A stretch of 64,000 bases of DNA, taken from the NCBI GenBank assembly GCA_963829505.1, contig CAWHIL010000006.1:25597-89596 (forward strand), given 5' to 3'. The notes beneath the pieces were generated by a model that was given only the letters and a program-made list of their open reading frames with translations, was not told where the DNA came from and did no database searches. Of the stretch, positions 36,075 to 46,404 are shown one piece after another. Position 1 is the stretch's first letter, and each line of letters begins with the position of its first letter. The translations under genes and the position numbers were made by a program. Origin of the DNA: Roseiarcus sp963829505. Lineage in GTDB: Bacteria; Pseudomonadota; Alphaproteobacteria; Rhizobiales; Beijerinckiaceae.

Positions 36075-36302
36075 TCACATCTGCTTCTGCTCGCCGCCGC
36101 TCATCGGCTTCATCATCGGCTTGTGCATGGGGTGATGCATCGGCTTGTGCATGGGATGATGCATGGGCTTGGCCATCGGCTTCGCCATCGTCTTGTCGCC
36201 CATCATCTTGTCGTCCGGCATGGGCGCGGCCGTCTGGGCGAAGGCGGCGGACGAAAGGGCGAACGCGACGACAAGCGTCGCCGCGGCGGCGATCTTCAGC
36301 AT
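36075..36302 (-). CDS. Small secreted Met/His-rich peptide with repeats
   Basis: 75 residues: signal peptide MLKIAAAATLVVAFALSSAAFAQ, then tandem PMHHPMHKPMHHPMHKP-type repeats, ending GGEQKQM. Methionine/histidine repeats of this kind bind copper or silver in other periplasmic proteins; whether this one does is inference. It is next to the Lys/Met/His-rich peptide on the same strand. Confidence 0.72.
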   Translation of the reverse strand: MLKIAAAATLVVAFALSSAAFAQTAAPMPDDKMMGDKTMAKPMAKPMHHPMHKPMHHPMHKPMMKPMSGGEQKQM

Positions 36303-36457
36303 GGAATGGATCTCCCTCGAGCCGACATGGGCTCGACGGACGTTCGCGGGCGGCGGGGGGCCCGTTACGGAGCGGCGTAAATTTAATCGCACCCGTGGAA
36401 ATCATCGCCCGCGGGCCGTTTGACGGCGCCCATTGCCGCCCCGTATGACCCCATCTC

Positions 36458-37546
36458 ATGTCGCACAACACGTTCGGCCATCTCTTCCGGGTCACGACCT
36501 TCGGCGAGAGCCATGGGCCGGCGATCGGCTGCGTCGTCGACGGCTGCCCGCCGCGCCTGGCCCTCGAGGCCGCGGACATCCAGGCCGAGCTCGACCGCAG
36601 GCGGCCCGGAACCTCGCGCTTCACCACCCAGCGGCGCGAACCGGACGAGGCGCGCATCCTGTCGGGCGTCATGGCGGACCCGACCGGGCGCCAGGTGACC
36701 ACCGGGACGCCGATCGCCGTCCTGATCGAGAATGTCGACCAGCGCTCGAAGGATTACGGCGAGATCGTCGAAAAATACCGCCCCGGCCACGCCGACTACG
36801 TCTACGACGCCAAATATGGCGTCCGCGATCATCGCGGCGGCGGCCGGTCGTCGGCGCGCGAGACGGCGGCCCGGGTCGCGGCCGGCGCCATCGCCCGCAA
36901 GGTTATTCCGAACGTCACCATCCGCGCGGCGCTGGTCGCGATGGGCGACCTCACGATCGACCGGACGAATTGGGACTGGAGCGAGGTTCAGCGCAACCCG
37001 TTCTTCTGCCCGGACGCCAGGGCCGCGGAGCGCTTCGCCGAGCGCCTCGACGCGGTGCGCAAGGCCGGCTCGTCGCTCGGCGCAATCGTCGAGATCGTCG
37101 CCGAGGGCGTGCCGCCCGGCTGGGGCGCGCCGATCTACGGCAAGCTCGACGCGGAGCTTGCGGGCGCGCTCATGAGCGTCAACGCGGTCAAGGGTGTCGA
37201 GATCGGCGACGGCTTCGCCACCGCCCGCCTCACCGGCGAAGAAAACGCCGACGAGATGCGCGCCGGCAACGACGGCCGGCCGCGCTTCCTCTCCAACCAC
37301 GCGGGCGGCGTTCTCGGCGGGATCTCGACCGGCCAGGCGGTCGTCGCGCGCTTCGCGGTGAAGCCGACTTCCTCGATCCTGACGCCGCGCAAGACCGTGA
37401 CCCGCGCGATGGAGGAGACGGAAATCGTCACCAAGGGGCGCCACGACCCCTGCGTCGGAATCCGCGCCGTCCCAGTCGGCGAGGCGGTGGTCGCCTGCGT
37501 GCTGGCCGACGCGTACCTCCGCCACCGCGGCCAGGTCGGCGGATAG
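36458..37546 (+). CDS. aroC: Chorismate synthase
   Basis: 362 residues, the last step of the shikimate pathway: 5-enolpyruvylshikimate 3-phosphate to chorismate, with reduced FMN. Signatures: TFGESHGPAIGCVVDG at the N-terminus, the RRPG and SRFTT motifs, and the conserved YRPGHADYVYD and GGRSSARET. Start ATG 36458 (MSHNTFGHLF). No other aro gene is near. Confidence 0.95.
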   Translation: MSHNTFGHLFRVTTFGESHGPAIGCVVDGCPPRLALEAADIQAELDRRRPGTSRFTTQRREPDEARILSGVMADPTGRQVTTGTPIAVLIENVDQRSKDYGEIVEKYRPGHADYVYDAKYGVRDHRGGGRSSARETAARVAAGAIARKVIPNVTIRAALVAMGDLTIDRTNWDWSEVQRNPFFCPDARAAERFAERLDAVRKAGSSLGAIVEIVAEGVPPGWGAPIYGKLDAELAGALMSVNAVKGVEIGDGFATARLTGEENADEMRAGNDGRPRFLSNHAGGVLGGISTGQAVVARFAVKPTSSILTPRKTVTRAMEETEIVTKGRHDPCVGIRAVPVGEAVVACVLADAYLRHRGQVGG

Positions 37547-37808
37547 AAGCGACAGCCACGCCGTCACGCGGCGCACAGGAAAGATTTGCTTTACGAAACG
37601 CCAGATTTTTTCGTGGCCCATGCCTCGCCCCGCCTGCGCGTCGTTTTGGCGTGCGCATTTCTCGTTACAATCGGAATAGCACAAGATCATATTCTGTAAA
37701 ACATAAATCTACAAGCGACGGAAACCCTTGCGGTTTTGCCGACCCGGGCGGACGCCCGGCGGCCTCGCGCCGGGCGCGAAACTTTGCGCAAACGATCCCT
37801 GCGGCGAG

Positions 37809-39228
37809 GATCGTGTCCCAAGGCGTGGTGTAACAGCGGGGCCATGCCTATCTCCGGCTGAGCCGGGTCGTCATGCTGCCACTGCGGGCAGGATGAGAAT
37901 GGGATTATCGCTGACGGGTGCGATGGTTTCCAGCGTCATGTATCGGGCGCGCTGCACGGCCCATTCGTCATTTTGCTCCATCAGGATGGCTCCCACGAGG
38001 CGGATGATGGCGTCGTCATTTGGGAAGATTCCGACGACGTTGGTTCGCCGCTTGATTTCGCCATTGGGACGCTCGATGGGATTGGTCGAACTGATCTTGT
38101 CCCAGTGCTCCCTGGGGAAGTCCATGAAGGCGAGCACGTCGACTTCGGCCTCGTCGAGGAGGGCTGCGAGCTTGGGCAGCTTTGCGCGCAGCTGATCGGC
38201 GACGTTGCGCCACTGCTTCTTGGCGGCTTCGGGCGTGGCCTGCGCGAAGGCCGTGGCGATGAAGGCCGAGACGACGCGGCGGCCGCTCTTGCTGGCGTGG
38301 GCGAGCGCGTTGCGCATGAAGTGGACGCGGCAGCGCTGCCACGAGGCGCCGAGAACCTTGGCCGTGGCGGCCTTCAGGCCCTCGTGGGCGTCGGAGATGA
38401 CGAGCTTGACGCCGCGCAGGCCGCGCCGCGCGAGGTTGCGCAGGAACTCGTCCCAGAACGTCGCGGCTTCCGAGGGGCAGATGTCGAGGCCGAGCACCTC
38501 GCGCCGGCCGTCGCCGTTGACGCCGATGGCGATCGCCACGGCGGTCGAGACAATGCGTCCGCCCCGCCGCACCTTCAGATAGGTGGCGTCGAGCCAGACG
38601 TAGGGCCAGTCGCCTTCGATCGGGCGGCCGAGGAACGGTTTGACCTTGTCGTCGATCTCCTCGCACAGCCGGCTGACCTGGCTCTTCGAGATGCCGTCCA
38701 TGCCCATGGCGCGCACGAGGTCGTCGACCGAGCGGGTCGAGACGCCCTGGACGTACGCCTCCTGCACCACCGCCGCGATGGCCTTCTCGGCCAGTCGGCG
38801 CGGCTCGAGAAAGCTCGGAAAATAGCTGCCCCTGCGCAGTTTGGGGATGCGCAGCTCGACCGTGCCAGCCCGCGTCTCCCAGTCGCGGTCGCGATAGCCG
38901 TTGCGCTGGGCGAGGCGGTCGGGCGAGCGCTCTCCGTGCGCCGCCCCCGTTCGGCTCTCGACGTCCAGCTCCATCAGCCGCTGGGCCGCAAAGCCGATCA
39001 TCCGGCGCAGGAAATCCGCGTCCGGGGTCTTCTCCAGAAGAGACTGAAGCGCCATTCTCTCGTCGGTCATCGTCGTGTTCCTCGGTTGCGTTGTGATTCG
39101 CAACCCGACTCTAACCGGGGAATAGGCGATGACCGCCGCAAGCCGCTCGCTCGCTACGGCGCTATTGGGGAGCGCGCTTCGCGAGCGGCTTGCTCCCGCA
39201 GAGCTACACCACCAGTTGGGACACGACC
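37809..39228 (-). mobile_element. IS256-family insertion sequence, copy 1 (1420 bp)
   Basis: Ends are imperfect inverted repeats: left GATCGTGTCCCAAG, right (complement) GGTCGTGTCCCAAC. It is flanked by the 8-base direct repeat GCGGCGAG (37801-37808 and 39229-39236), a fresh target duplication. A second copy lies at 62192-63611 in the same orientation. I found two differences (39095 and 39107, G here, A there), both upstream of the transposase gene. The duplication shows independent insertion. Confidence 0.93.
37871..39070 (-). CDS. IS256-family (mutator-type) transposase, copy 1
   Basis: 399 residues with the DDE triad of mutator-type transposases: D in YVWLDATYLKVR, D in LVISDAHEGL, and E in NPIERPNGEIKRR. 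The intervening C-x2-H-type segment (WQRCRVHFMRN) is also typical. Start ATG 39070 (MTDERMALQS). It appears intact and identical to the protein of copy 2, so it may be active. Confidence 0.95.
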   Translation of the reverse strand: MTDERMALQSLLEKTPDADFLRRMIGFAAQRLMELDVESRTGAAHGERSPDRLAQRNGYRDRDWETRAGTVELRIPKLRRGSYFPSFLEPRRLAEKAIAAVVQEAYVQGVSTRSVDDLVRAMGMDGISKSQVSRLCEEIDDKVKPFLGRPIEGDWPYVWLDATYLKVRRGGRIVSTAVAIAIGVNGDGRREVLGLDICPSEAATFWDEFLRNLARRGLRGVKLVISDAHEGLKAATAKVLGASWQRCRVHFMRNALAHASKSGRRVVSAFIATAFAQATPEAAKKQWRNVADQLRAKLPKLAALLDEAEVDVLAFMDFPREHWDKISSTNPIERPNGEIKRRTNVVGIFPNDDAIIRLVGAILMEQNDEWAVQRARYMTLETIAPVSDNPILILPAVAA

Positions 39229-39260
39229 GCGGCGAGCGGCGCGCGTGTCGCCGCGGCGCC

Positions 39261-39349
39261 GATAACAGGGAGGGTTTTCGTCGATAACAGGGAAGGTTTT
39301 TGCTCGAACAGGCAAGCTTCTCTATCCGAACAGGCGGGGTTTTCGCGCA
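39261..39349. repeat. Degenerate direct repeats, 22-23 base period
   Basis: Four units start at 39261, 39283, 39306 and 39328 (steps of 22, 23 and 22). Each opens GAACAGG or GATAACAGG and most carry GGGTTTTCG. The step is about two turns of DNA. Spacing is too short and units too alike for CRISPR spacers. Confidence 0.6.
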
Positions 39350-39499
39350 AACCTTTGCGAGGGGGAAACGGATCGGCCGGGGCCGGAATCGACGCCTGGA
39401 ACGGACCGCGCCGGGGTCCGGAACACCCGTTCGCGCGCACACCTTTCATCCGGCCGGAGGTCCTCGCCGAGCGGGGTCCGCGAACGACTGAACACCTGT

Positions 39500-39690
39500 C
39501 CGTCGAACCGCCGCGAGGAACGCCAGCGCCCGCTCGGCCGCCTCGCGCCAGCCGCCGTCGATAGTCAGCGCGTGGCCGCGGCCGGGGACCGGCGCGCGCT
39601 ATGACCGGCGGGATGGTGTGGTCGCGGCGCCTGAAAACGACGCGGAGCGGCCGGTGCTTCCCCCACAAGACTCTGCACCCGGGCGCGCGC
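39500..39690 (-). pseudogene. Remnant of an alpha/beta hydrolase C-terminus
   Basis: On the minus strand one frame reads LRVVFRRRDHTIPPV and another, just after, RAPVPGRGHALTIDGGWREA then ERALAFLAAV. Together these match the ends of alpha/beta hydrolases (strand with D, then GHALTID helix), separated by a deletion and a frame change. No start or nucleophile region is present. The truncation lies close to IS copy 1. Confidence 0.5.
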
Positions 39691-39757
39691 AAGCGCGGCC
39701 CGGGCGAGGGAAGGGACAGGTCTGCTGAATCGACATCGAACCTGTCGCGCGTGGGTC

Positions 39758-40708
39758 CTACGGGACGAGCACGATCTTGCCGCGCGGCTTCGGCAGGCGA
39801 CCCTCGAGCATCTCATGGGCGACGATCGCCTCTTCGAGCTTGAGCGTCGCTCCGACGTCGGCCCTGAGCGTCCCCGCCTCGAACATCGGGCCGATCCGTT
39901 GCAGGCGGGCGGTCGTCACATCGACGAGGAAGAACCGCGCCTCGACGCCGGCGCGCTCGGCGGCGGCCGGATCGGGCGGCGCGACCGTCGAGATCAGGCG
40001 TCCGCCGGGTTTCAGGACGGCGAGGGAGCGGATCTGCGCGTCGCCGCCGACGAGGTCGATGACGGCGTCGACCGATTTCACATGGCTCTCGAAGCGGTCG
40101 CGCCGGAAGTCGATCGCCTGGCTTGCGCCGAGGCTCTCGACGAAGGGGATGTCGCGCGCATCCGCCGTGGCGACGACCTCGATCCCGGCCGCGCGGGCCA
40201 ACTGGACGGCGAAGGCGCCGACCCCGCCGGCGGCGCCGTGGATCAGAACCGTTTCGCCGCGCTCAAGCTTCGCCTCCTCGAACAGGGCCTGCCAGGCGGT
40301 GACCGCGACGACGGGCGACGCGGCGGCCGCGACGTCGGAAACGCCGGGCGGCCTGAGCACCAGCCGGCCCGCCTCGGCGATGGCTGAGGTTGCATAGCCG
40401 CCGACGAAGCGCGCGTTGGTCGCGCCGAACACGGATTGCCCGACCGCGAAGCCGGAGACATCCTCGCCGAGCGCCTCGATCTCGCCGGCGACGTCGGCCC
40501 CAAGCGTCAGCGGCAGCGCCTGCGGCAGCACGCTTTTCCCCGCCCGCACCCAAGCGTCCCACGGCCCGACGCCGGCGGCGCCGACGCGCAGGCGGATCTC
40601 GCCCGCCGCGGGCGCGCGCAGTTCGATATCCTCGACGACGATGACGGACGGATCGCCGAAGCGATGAACGCGGGCCGCCTTCGCCGCGATGCTCGGCGAG
40701 ACGGTCAC
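39758..40708 (-). CDS. Quinone oxidoreductase/zinc-independent medium-chain dehydrogenase (MDR)
   Basis: 316 residues from GTG 40708. The GroES-like N-terminal domain includes GPWDAWVRAG and LTLGADVAGEIEA, and the nucleotide fold has LIHGAAGGVGAFAVQLA. No zinc-ligand set is present, so it resembles quinone oxidoreductases that use NADPH. Start overlaps the SDR stop (GTGA 40705-40708); the two are one operon. Confidence 0.88.
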   Translation of the reverse strand: MTVSPSIAAKAARVHRFGDPSVIVVEDIELRAPAAGEIRLRVGAAGVGPWDAWVRAGKSVLPQALPLTLGADVAGEIEALGEDVSGFAVGQSVFGATNARFVGGYATSAIAEAGRLVLRPPGVSDVAAAASPVVAVTAWQALFEEAKLERGETVLIHGAAGGVGAFAVQLARAAGIEVVATADARDIPFVESLGASQAIDFRRDRFESHVKSVDAVIDLVGGDAQIRSLAVLKPGGRLISTVAPPDPAAAERAGVEARFFLVDVTTARLQRIGPMFEAGTLRADVGATLKLEEAIVAHEMLEGRLPKPRGKIVLVP

Positions 40709-41442
40709 AGCGTGCTCATGCCGCCGTCGATGACGATTTCGCTCCCGACGCAGAAGGCGCTCTCGTCGGAGGCGAGAAACACGATCGCGTCCGCCACTTC
40801 GACCGGACGGCCGCGGCGCCCGGCCGGGATCTGCGCGACCAGCGCCTTGATGGCGGCCTCGTCCATTCCGAGCTTGTCGTGGAAGGGCGTAGCGATCGGC
40901 CCGGGGCTGACGACGTTGGCGCGCACGCCGCGCGGCAGGAGATCGCCCGACAGGGTCTTGGCGAGCGAGACGAGCGCCGCCTTGGTCGCCGAATAGATCG
41001 CCGAATTCGGCATGCCGATATGGGCGTTGATCGAGCCGCTGAGCACGATCGAGGCCGGGTTCGCGAAGAGCGGCAACAGCGCCTGAACGAGAAAGAACGG
41101 ACCCTTGAAGTTGACCGCGAACGATCGGTCGAAGCCCTTTTCGTCCCATTGCCCGATCGGGCGGAAGTCGCCGATGCCGGCGTTGACGAAAAGGACGTCG
41201 AGACCGCCGAGGGCCTTTCGCACCGCCTCGGCGGTCGCCGTCTGCTGGCCTACGTCGCCGGCGTCGGCTTCGATCACGAACACGCTTTCGCCGAGTTCCG
41301 CCTTGGCCGCGGCAAGACCGGTTTTGCCGCCGCCGGTGACGGCGACGCGTGCGCCTTCCTCGACAAAGCGCCGCGCGGTCGCGAGGCCGATGCCGCTCGT
41401 GCCGCCCGTCACGAGCGCGCGCTTGCCTGCCAGTCTGCCCAT
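40705..41442 (-). CDS. SDR-family oxidoreductase
   Basis: 245 residues, classical SDR: TGGTSGIG near the N-terminus, NAG, serine in LSGSINAHIG, and YSATK catalytic motif. Likely NAD(P)-dependent alcohol or ketone chemistry; substrate unknown. Coupled to the MDR enzyme downstream, which may act on the same substrate. Confidence 0.88.
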   Translation of the reverse strand: MGRLAGKRALVTGGTSGIGLATARRFVEEGARVAVTGGGKTGLAAAKAELGESVFVIEADAGDVGQQTATAEAVRKALGGLDVLFVNAGIGDFRPIGQWDEKGFDRSFAVNFKGPFFLVQALLPLFANPASIVLSGSINAHIGMPNSAIYSATKAALVSLAKTLSGDLLPRGVRANVVSPGPIATPFHDKLGMDEAAIKALVAQIPAGRRGRPVEVADAIVFLASDESAFCVGSEIVIDGGMSTL

Positions 41443-41766
41443 TGCAAAACTCCGCTTGAGACCAGGAAAGCCGCGACGCGCCAGCGCACCACGGGGAGTC
41501 GTTGAGGTTCAACCGCGCCGGCGTCGGCGGCGCGACGCCGTGCCGCCAACAGGTCAGGACGCCTCAGGTAGCCGTCGAATGGGAAGATTGCTTGGCGGAT
41601 TCCGCGCTCCATTGTGGGTTTCGACCGCATAAGCGCGTTCCGGCCGGGGCCCTTCCAGCAATCCCGCCCGTTGGCTTGACTTGGGGGCAACCGCCCGATT
41701 GACTGGTCCGGTTGGGGGAACGAGGAGGCACAATCGCCTTCCGCCCCGGGCTCTTAGGAGGCGACG
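41443..41766. other. Intergenic stretch, nothing recognised
   Basis: About 320 bases between divergent genes. No gene or repeat was recognised. A TTGACT at 41676-41681 has no matching -10 at the usual distance. Confidence 0.35.
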
Positions 41767-42036
41767 ATGGCGACGCTCTTTGTCCGGCATACGGTGGCTG
41801 ACTATTCGGCGTGGCGCAAGGTTTACGAGAGCGTCGCGGAGCTGCAAAAGAAGGGCGGCGTTCTCGCACAGGCCGTCTACAGGGCGAGCGACAATCCAAA
41901 CGACGTCACCGTCACGCACGAATTCGCCTCCGCCAAGGCGGCGATCGACTTCGTCAGCGGCCAGGAATTGAAGGCCGCCATGCACAAGGGCGGTGTCGTT
42001 GGCGCGCCCGAAATCTGGGTCGCCGAGAAGGCCTGA
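41767..42036 (+). CDS. Small dimeric alpha/beta-barrel-type protein, conserved hypothetical
   Basis: 89 residues (MATLFVRHTVADYSAWRK). The pattern, with VTVTHEFASAKAAIDFV and a C-terminal APEIWVAEK strand, fits small ferredoxin-like barrel proteins found widely in alphaproteobacteria. Function unknown. A ribosome site (TTAGGAGGCG) precedes ATG 41767. Confidence 0.75.
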   Translation: MATLFVRHTVADYSAWRKVYESVAELQKKGGVLAQAVYRASDNPNDVTVTHEFASAKAAIDFVSGQELKAAMHKGGVVGAPEIWVAEKA

Positions 42037-42184
42037 TCGGTCGCGCGGCAGACGAATCGCGCGCGGGCGCGGGATTCGGTCTGGGACATCGCGTTTCGAG
42101 GTCGAGGCGACCGAGCGACCGGCCGCCTCGCGCTCGAGGTGACGGGGCAGGAGACGAACGAGAGCGTTCGAAGCAGGCGAAGTC

Positions 42185-42574
42185 ATGCAGAAATTGCTTG
42201 GAACGGCGGCCTTTCTCCTGGCCGGCGCTGCGACGGCCAGCGCCGATGTGACTGTGAACGATCCCTTGCCGACCCGCCTTCTGACCTGCGGCGGCAGCGT
42301 GATCACGGAGATCGGCCCGCGCCTCGAGGGCGATGCGAACTTCAGCACCGGCACAACCGTGTTCTTCAAGAACCGCGGCACGCAGGTGAGCTACGAGAAA
42401 GAGCCAGCCATCGTCAAATCGAGGAAGGGCGATCACGTTCTCATCTGTCTGGTCTTCGTCCCCGACCATTGCCCCGCCGGCGACGACCGGGGAAAGATGT
42501 ACACGGCGACGAACCTTCGCACGCTCGAATCGTGGACGCTTCCGGATTCCGAGCACTCTTGCGGCGGCGCTTGA
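42185..42574 (+). CDS. Secreted small protein, unrecognised
   Basis: 129 residues with a signal peptide (MQKLLGTAAFLLAGAATASA) and four cysteines in the mature part (RLLTCGG, HVLICLVF, PDHCPAG, SEHSCGG), so two disulfides are plausible. No family is recognised. Confidence 0.68.
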   Translation: MQKLLGTAAFLLAGAATASADVTVNDPLPTRLLTCGGSVITEIGPRLEGDANFSTGTTVFFKNRGTQVSYEKEPAIVKSRKGDHVLICLVFVPDHCPAGDDRGKMYTATNLRTLESWTLPDSEHSCGGA

Positions 42575-42578
42575 GCGT

Positions 42579-42752
42579 CCCTTCTCCACGAAGTGGGGAA
42601 GGTGTCGCCGCAGGCGACGGATGGGGTGTGGCAAGCAGGTCGCCTTAAGCGCCAGGTTCCCGCGAAAGTTCGTGCAACCTTCTTGCTTCAGCGCGACGGC
42701 CCGCACCCCATCCGGCGCTGCGCGCCACCTTCCCCAGCAAGCTGGAGAAGGG
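42579..42752. repeat. REP-like palindrome
   Basis: Arms CCCTTCTCC...GGGGAAGGTG and the complementary CACCTTCCCC...GGAGAAGGG bracket CGGATGGGG / CCCCATCCG. It belongs to a second dispersed repeat family seen in Rhizobiales genomes and lies between two convergent genes. Confidence 0.7.
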
Positions 42753-42756
42753 GAGC

Positions 42757-43422
42757 CTAACGCCCCACGGCGAAGAACACGGCGGCGAACTGGCAGGCGG
42801 CGGCGACGACGACGAAGGCGTGCCAGATGGCGGTCTGAAACTTCAGGCTCTCCCACAGGAAGAACGCGACGCCGCCCGTGTAGACGATCCCGCCCGCCGC
42901 CGCGAGGGCGAGCGAGTTCGCCGGCAGCGCCTCGGCGAGCGGTTTCGCGGCGAAGATCGCCGACCAGCCGAGCGCCAGATAGAGCCGGACCGCGAACCGG
43001 TCGAGGCGCCCCGGCAGGAAGATTTTTGCGAGCGCGCCGGCGATCACCGCGACCCAGATGGCGGAGGCCAGCGCGACAACGCTGAGCGACGCCCGCGCCT
43101 GCGACAGGAGCGCCGTATAGGTGCCCCCGATCATCAGATAGATGCCGGCGTGATCGAAGCGGCGCAGGATCGCCTTCATGTCCGAAGGCGGCGCCATGTT
43201 GTAGGCGCAGGAGAAGCCGAACAGCAGGAAGAACCCGGCCGCATAAACCGCCATCGCCAGCGTGTCGGCCATGCCGCCGGCGACATGGATCTTCTCGAAC
43301 AGGAAGGCGAAGCCGACGAGCCCCGCGACGATCGCGACCGCATGCACGACGCCGTCGGCGATGATCTCGCCGGGGCTGATGGCGCGAAACCTGCGAGGCG
43401 CCTCCGGAACTGTTGAAGACAT
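42757..43422 (-). CDS. Hemolysin III/PAQR-family membrane protein
   Basis: 221 residues with seven hydrophobic spans. Family motifs: the N-terminal SPGEIIADGVVHAVAIVAG, and FDHAGIYLMIGGTYTALL with the conserved aspartate/histidine, and WHAFVVVAAACQF at the end (metal-site histidine). Despite the name, hemolysis is not shown for most members. Start ATG 43422. Confidence 0.88.
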   Translation of the reverse strand: MSSTVPEAPRRFRAISPGEIIADGVVHAVAIVAGLVGFAFLFEKIHVAGGMADTLAMAVYAAGFFLLFGFSCAYNMAPPSDMKAILRRFDHAGIYLMIGGTYTALLSQARASLSVVALASAIWVAVIAGALAKIFLPGRLDRFAVRLYLALGWSAIFAAKPLAEALPANSLALAAAGGIVYTGGVAFFLWESLKFQTAIWHAFVVVAAACQFAAVFFAVGR

Positions 43423-43487
43423 CGGCTCCCTGGTCCACCCCCGCAGACTCACGCGCGAAGAAAACGTGCCGCGCAATTGTTTCGCCG

Positions 43488-43844
43488 TCAAGAATCTCGG
43501 GGCCGGGGACGGCCGAGGAGGGCGGCGACAACGGCGGCGAGCGGGGGAAGGGAGATGTTGGCGATCCGCCAGACCCGCCCCGGCTCGATCGCCGCATAGC
43601 CGTGGATGAGCAGGTTTCGAAACGCAATCGTTTCGCGATAGCGGGGAATGCGCTCGGCGAGCGCTGGGTCGGTCCTCGCAAGCTGACCGAGCGCCTCGCC
43701 GATGATCTCGAATTTTCGTTCCACGGCGGAACGGACGACGTCCGAAGCCGTGAAAGAGGCTTCGTCCATCCCCTCGATAAACCGGGCGATGGCGCTTGCC
43801 GCGGCCTCGACATCCGCCAGATAGGCGCCGGCGTCACGCCTCAT
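43488..43844 (-). CDS. hepT: HepT-type toxin (HEPN ribonuclease, DUF86), second copy
   Basis: 118 residues. The active site R-x4-H-x-Y is RNLLIHGY. All-helical HEPN fold. Start ATG 43844 overlaps the mntA-like gene by 11 bases. Sequence is clearly different from the HepT at 9509. Confidence 0.87.
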   Translation of the reverse strand: MRRDAGAYLADVEAAASAIARFIEGMDEASFTASDVVRSAVERKFEIIGEALGQLARTDPALAERIPRYRETIAFRNLLIHGYAAIEPGRVWRIANISLPPLAAVVAALLGRPRPRDS

Positions 43845-44145
43845 AGACAAGCTCGCGCGCTTCTTCGATGCGCCTGAGAAAATATGGATTGACGACCGCG
43901 CCCTGCTCAAGGAGATCGACAGGACGGCCGAGCAGAGCCTCCAGCGATTGCGACAGGCCGAAGAATTGTTCGAGCGGGTCGCGCGTCCGGGTCGCATCGA
44001 ATTCGACCAGAAAATCCGCGTCGCTTCGGGTCGGGTCGAAATCGGCGCCGCGCGCCGCGGAGCCGAACAATTCGAGCCGGCGCACGCCGAACTGGCGGCA
44101 AAGGGCCGCGATGCCCGGAAGCTTGTGTTCGATCGAGGCGTGCAT
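43834..44145 (-). CDS. mntA: MntA-type minimal nucleotidyltransferase antitoxin, second copy
   Basis: 103 residues with FGSAARGADFDPTRSDADFL, the GS...DxD signature, and a basic N-terminus. It would AMPylate the HepT toxin encoded just downstream. Confidence 0.87.
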   Translation of the reverse strand: MHASIEHKLPGIAALCRQFGVRRLELFGSAARGADFDPTRSDADFLVEFDATRTRDPLEQFFGLSQSLEALLGRPVDLLEQGAVVNPYFLRRIEEARELVYEA

Positions 44146-44258
44146 GCATCCCCTCGCGGAAGATTGGAGATTATCACCGCCCCCGGCTCGAACGCCAGCC
44201 GCGCTCAGCCTCGAGGCCCGGCGCGAAGCCGGCCGATGGCCTCGTCCGACGCCCGGAG

Positions 44259-46091
<1,833 letters not shown>

Positions 46092-46404
46092 GGGAAAAGG
46101 GCTCTTCGTACGCCGGAGGATGCTCCGGCGCGGGTCATGCAACGCAAAGGTTACGGGAATGCGGCGCCTGGCGCTTTGAACTGCGGCGCTCGCGATTTTG
46201 CGCTGGCCATACACCAAACCCCGGGCGGAGGGAAGGCGAGGGCAAATTTCCGGGCGGCGATGTAGGGCGGGGTCGCTGACCGGGTCGCTGACCCCGCCGG
46301 CGCGCTCGACGAGCGCGCCTACAAGAGGGCCGCGCGCGCGGCGATCTGCGCCGGCGACCGTTTGGCGCCGCAACCCCTTGAAAAGCCGCAAAACCGCGTT
46401 GCGC

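Larger units (their letters stand above)
39229..39757. other. Stretch after IS copy 1: degenerate repeats and hydrolase remnant
   Basis: No complete gene. It holds the 22-23-base repeat array (39261-39349) and, on the minus strand, fragments that look like an alpha/beta hydrolase C-terminus (listed separately). The rest is featureless GC-rich sequence. Confidence 0.5.

Noticed and set aside
39261..39349. CRISPR array
   Set aside because: Units are only 22-23 bases apart with no spacers, degenerate, and no cas gene is present.
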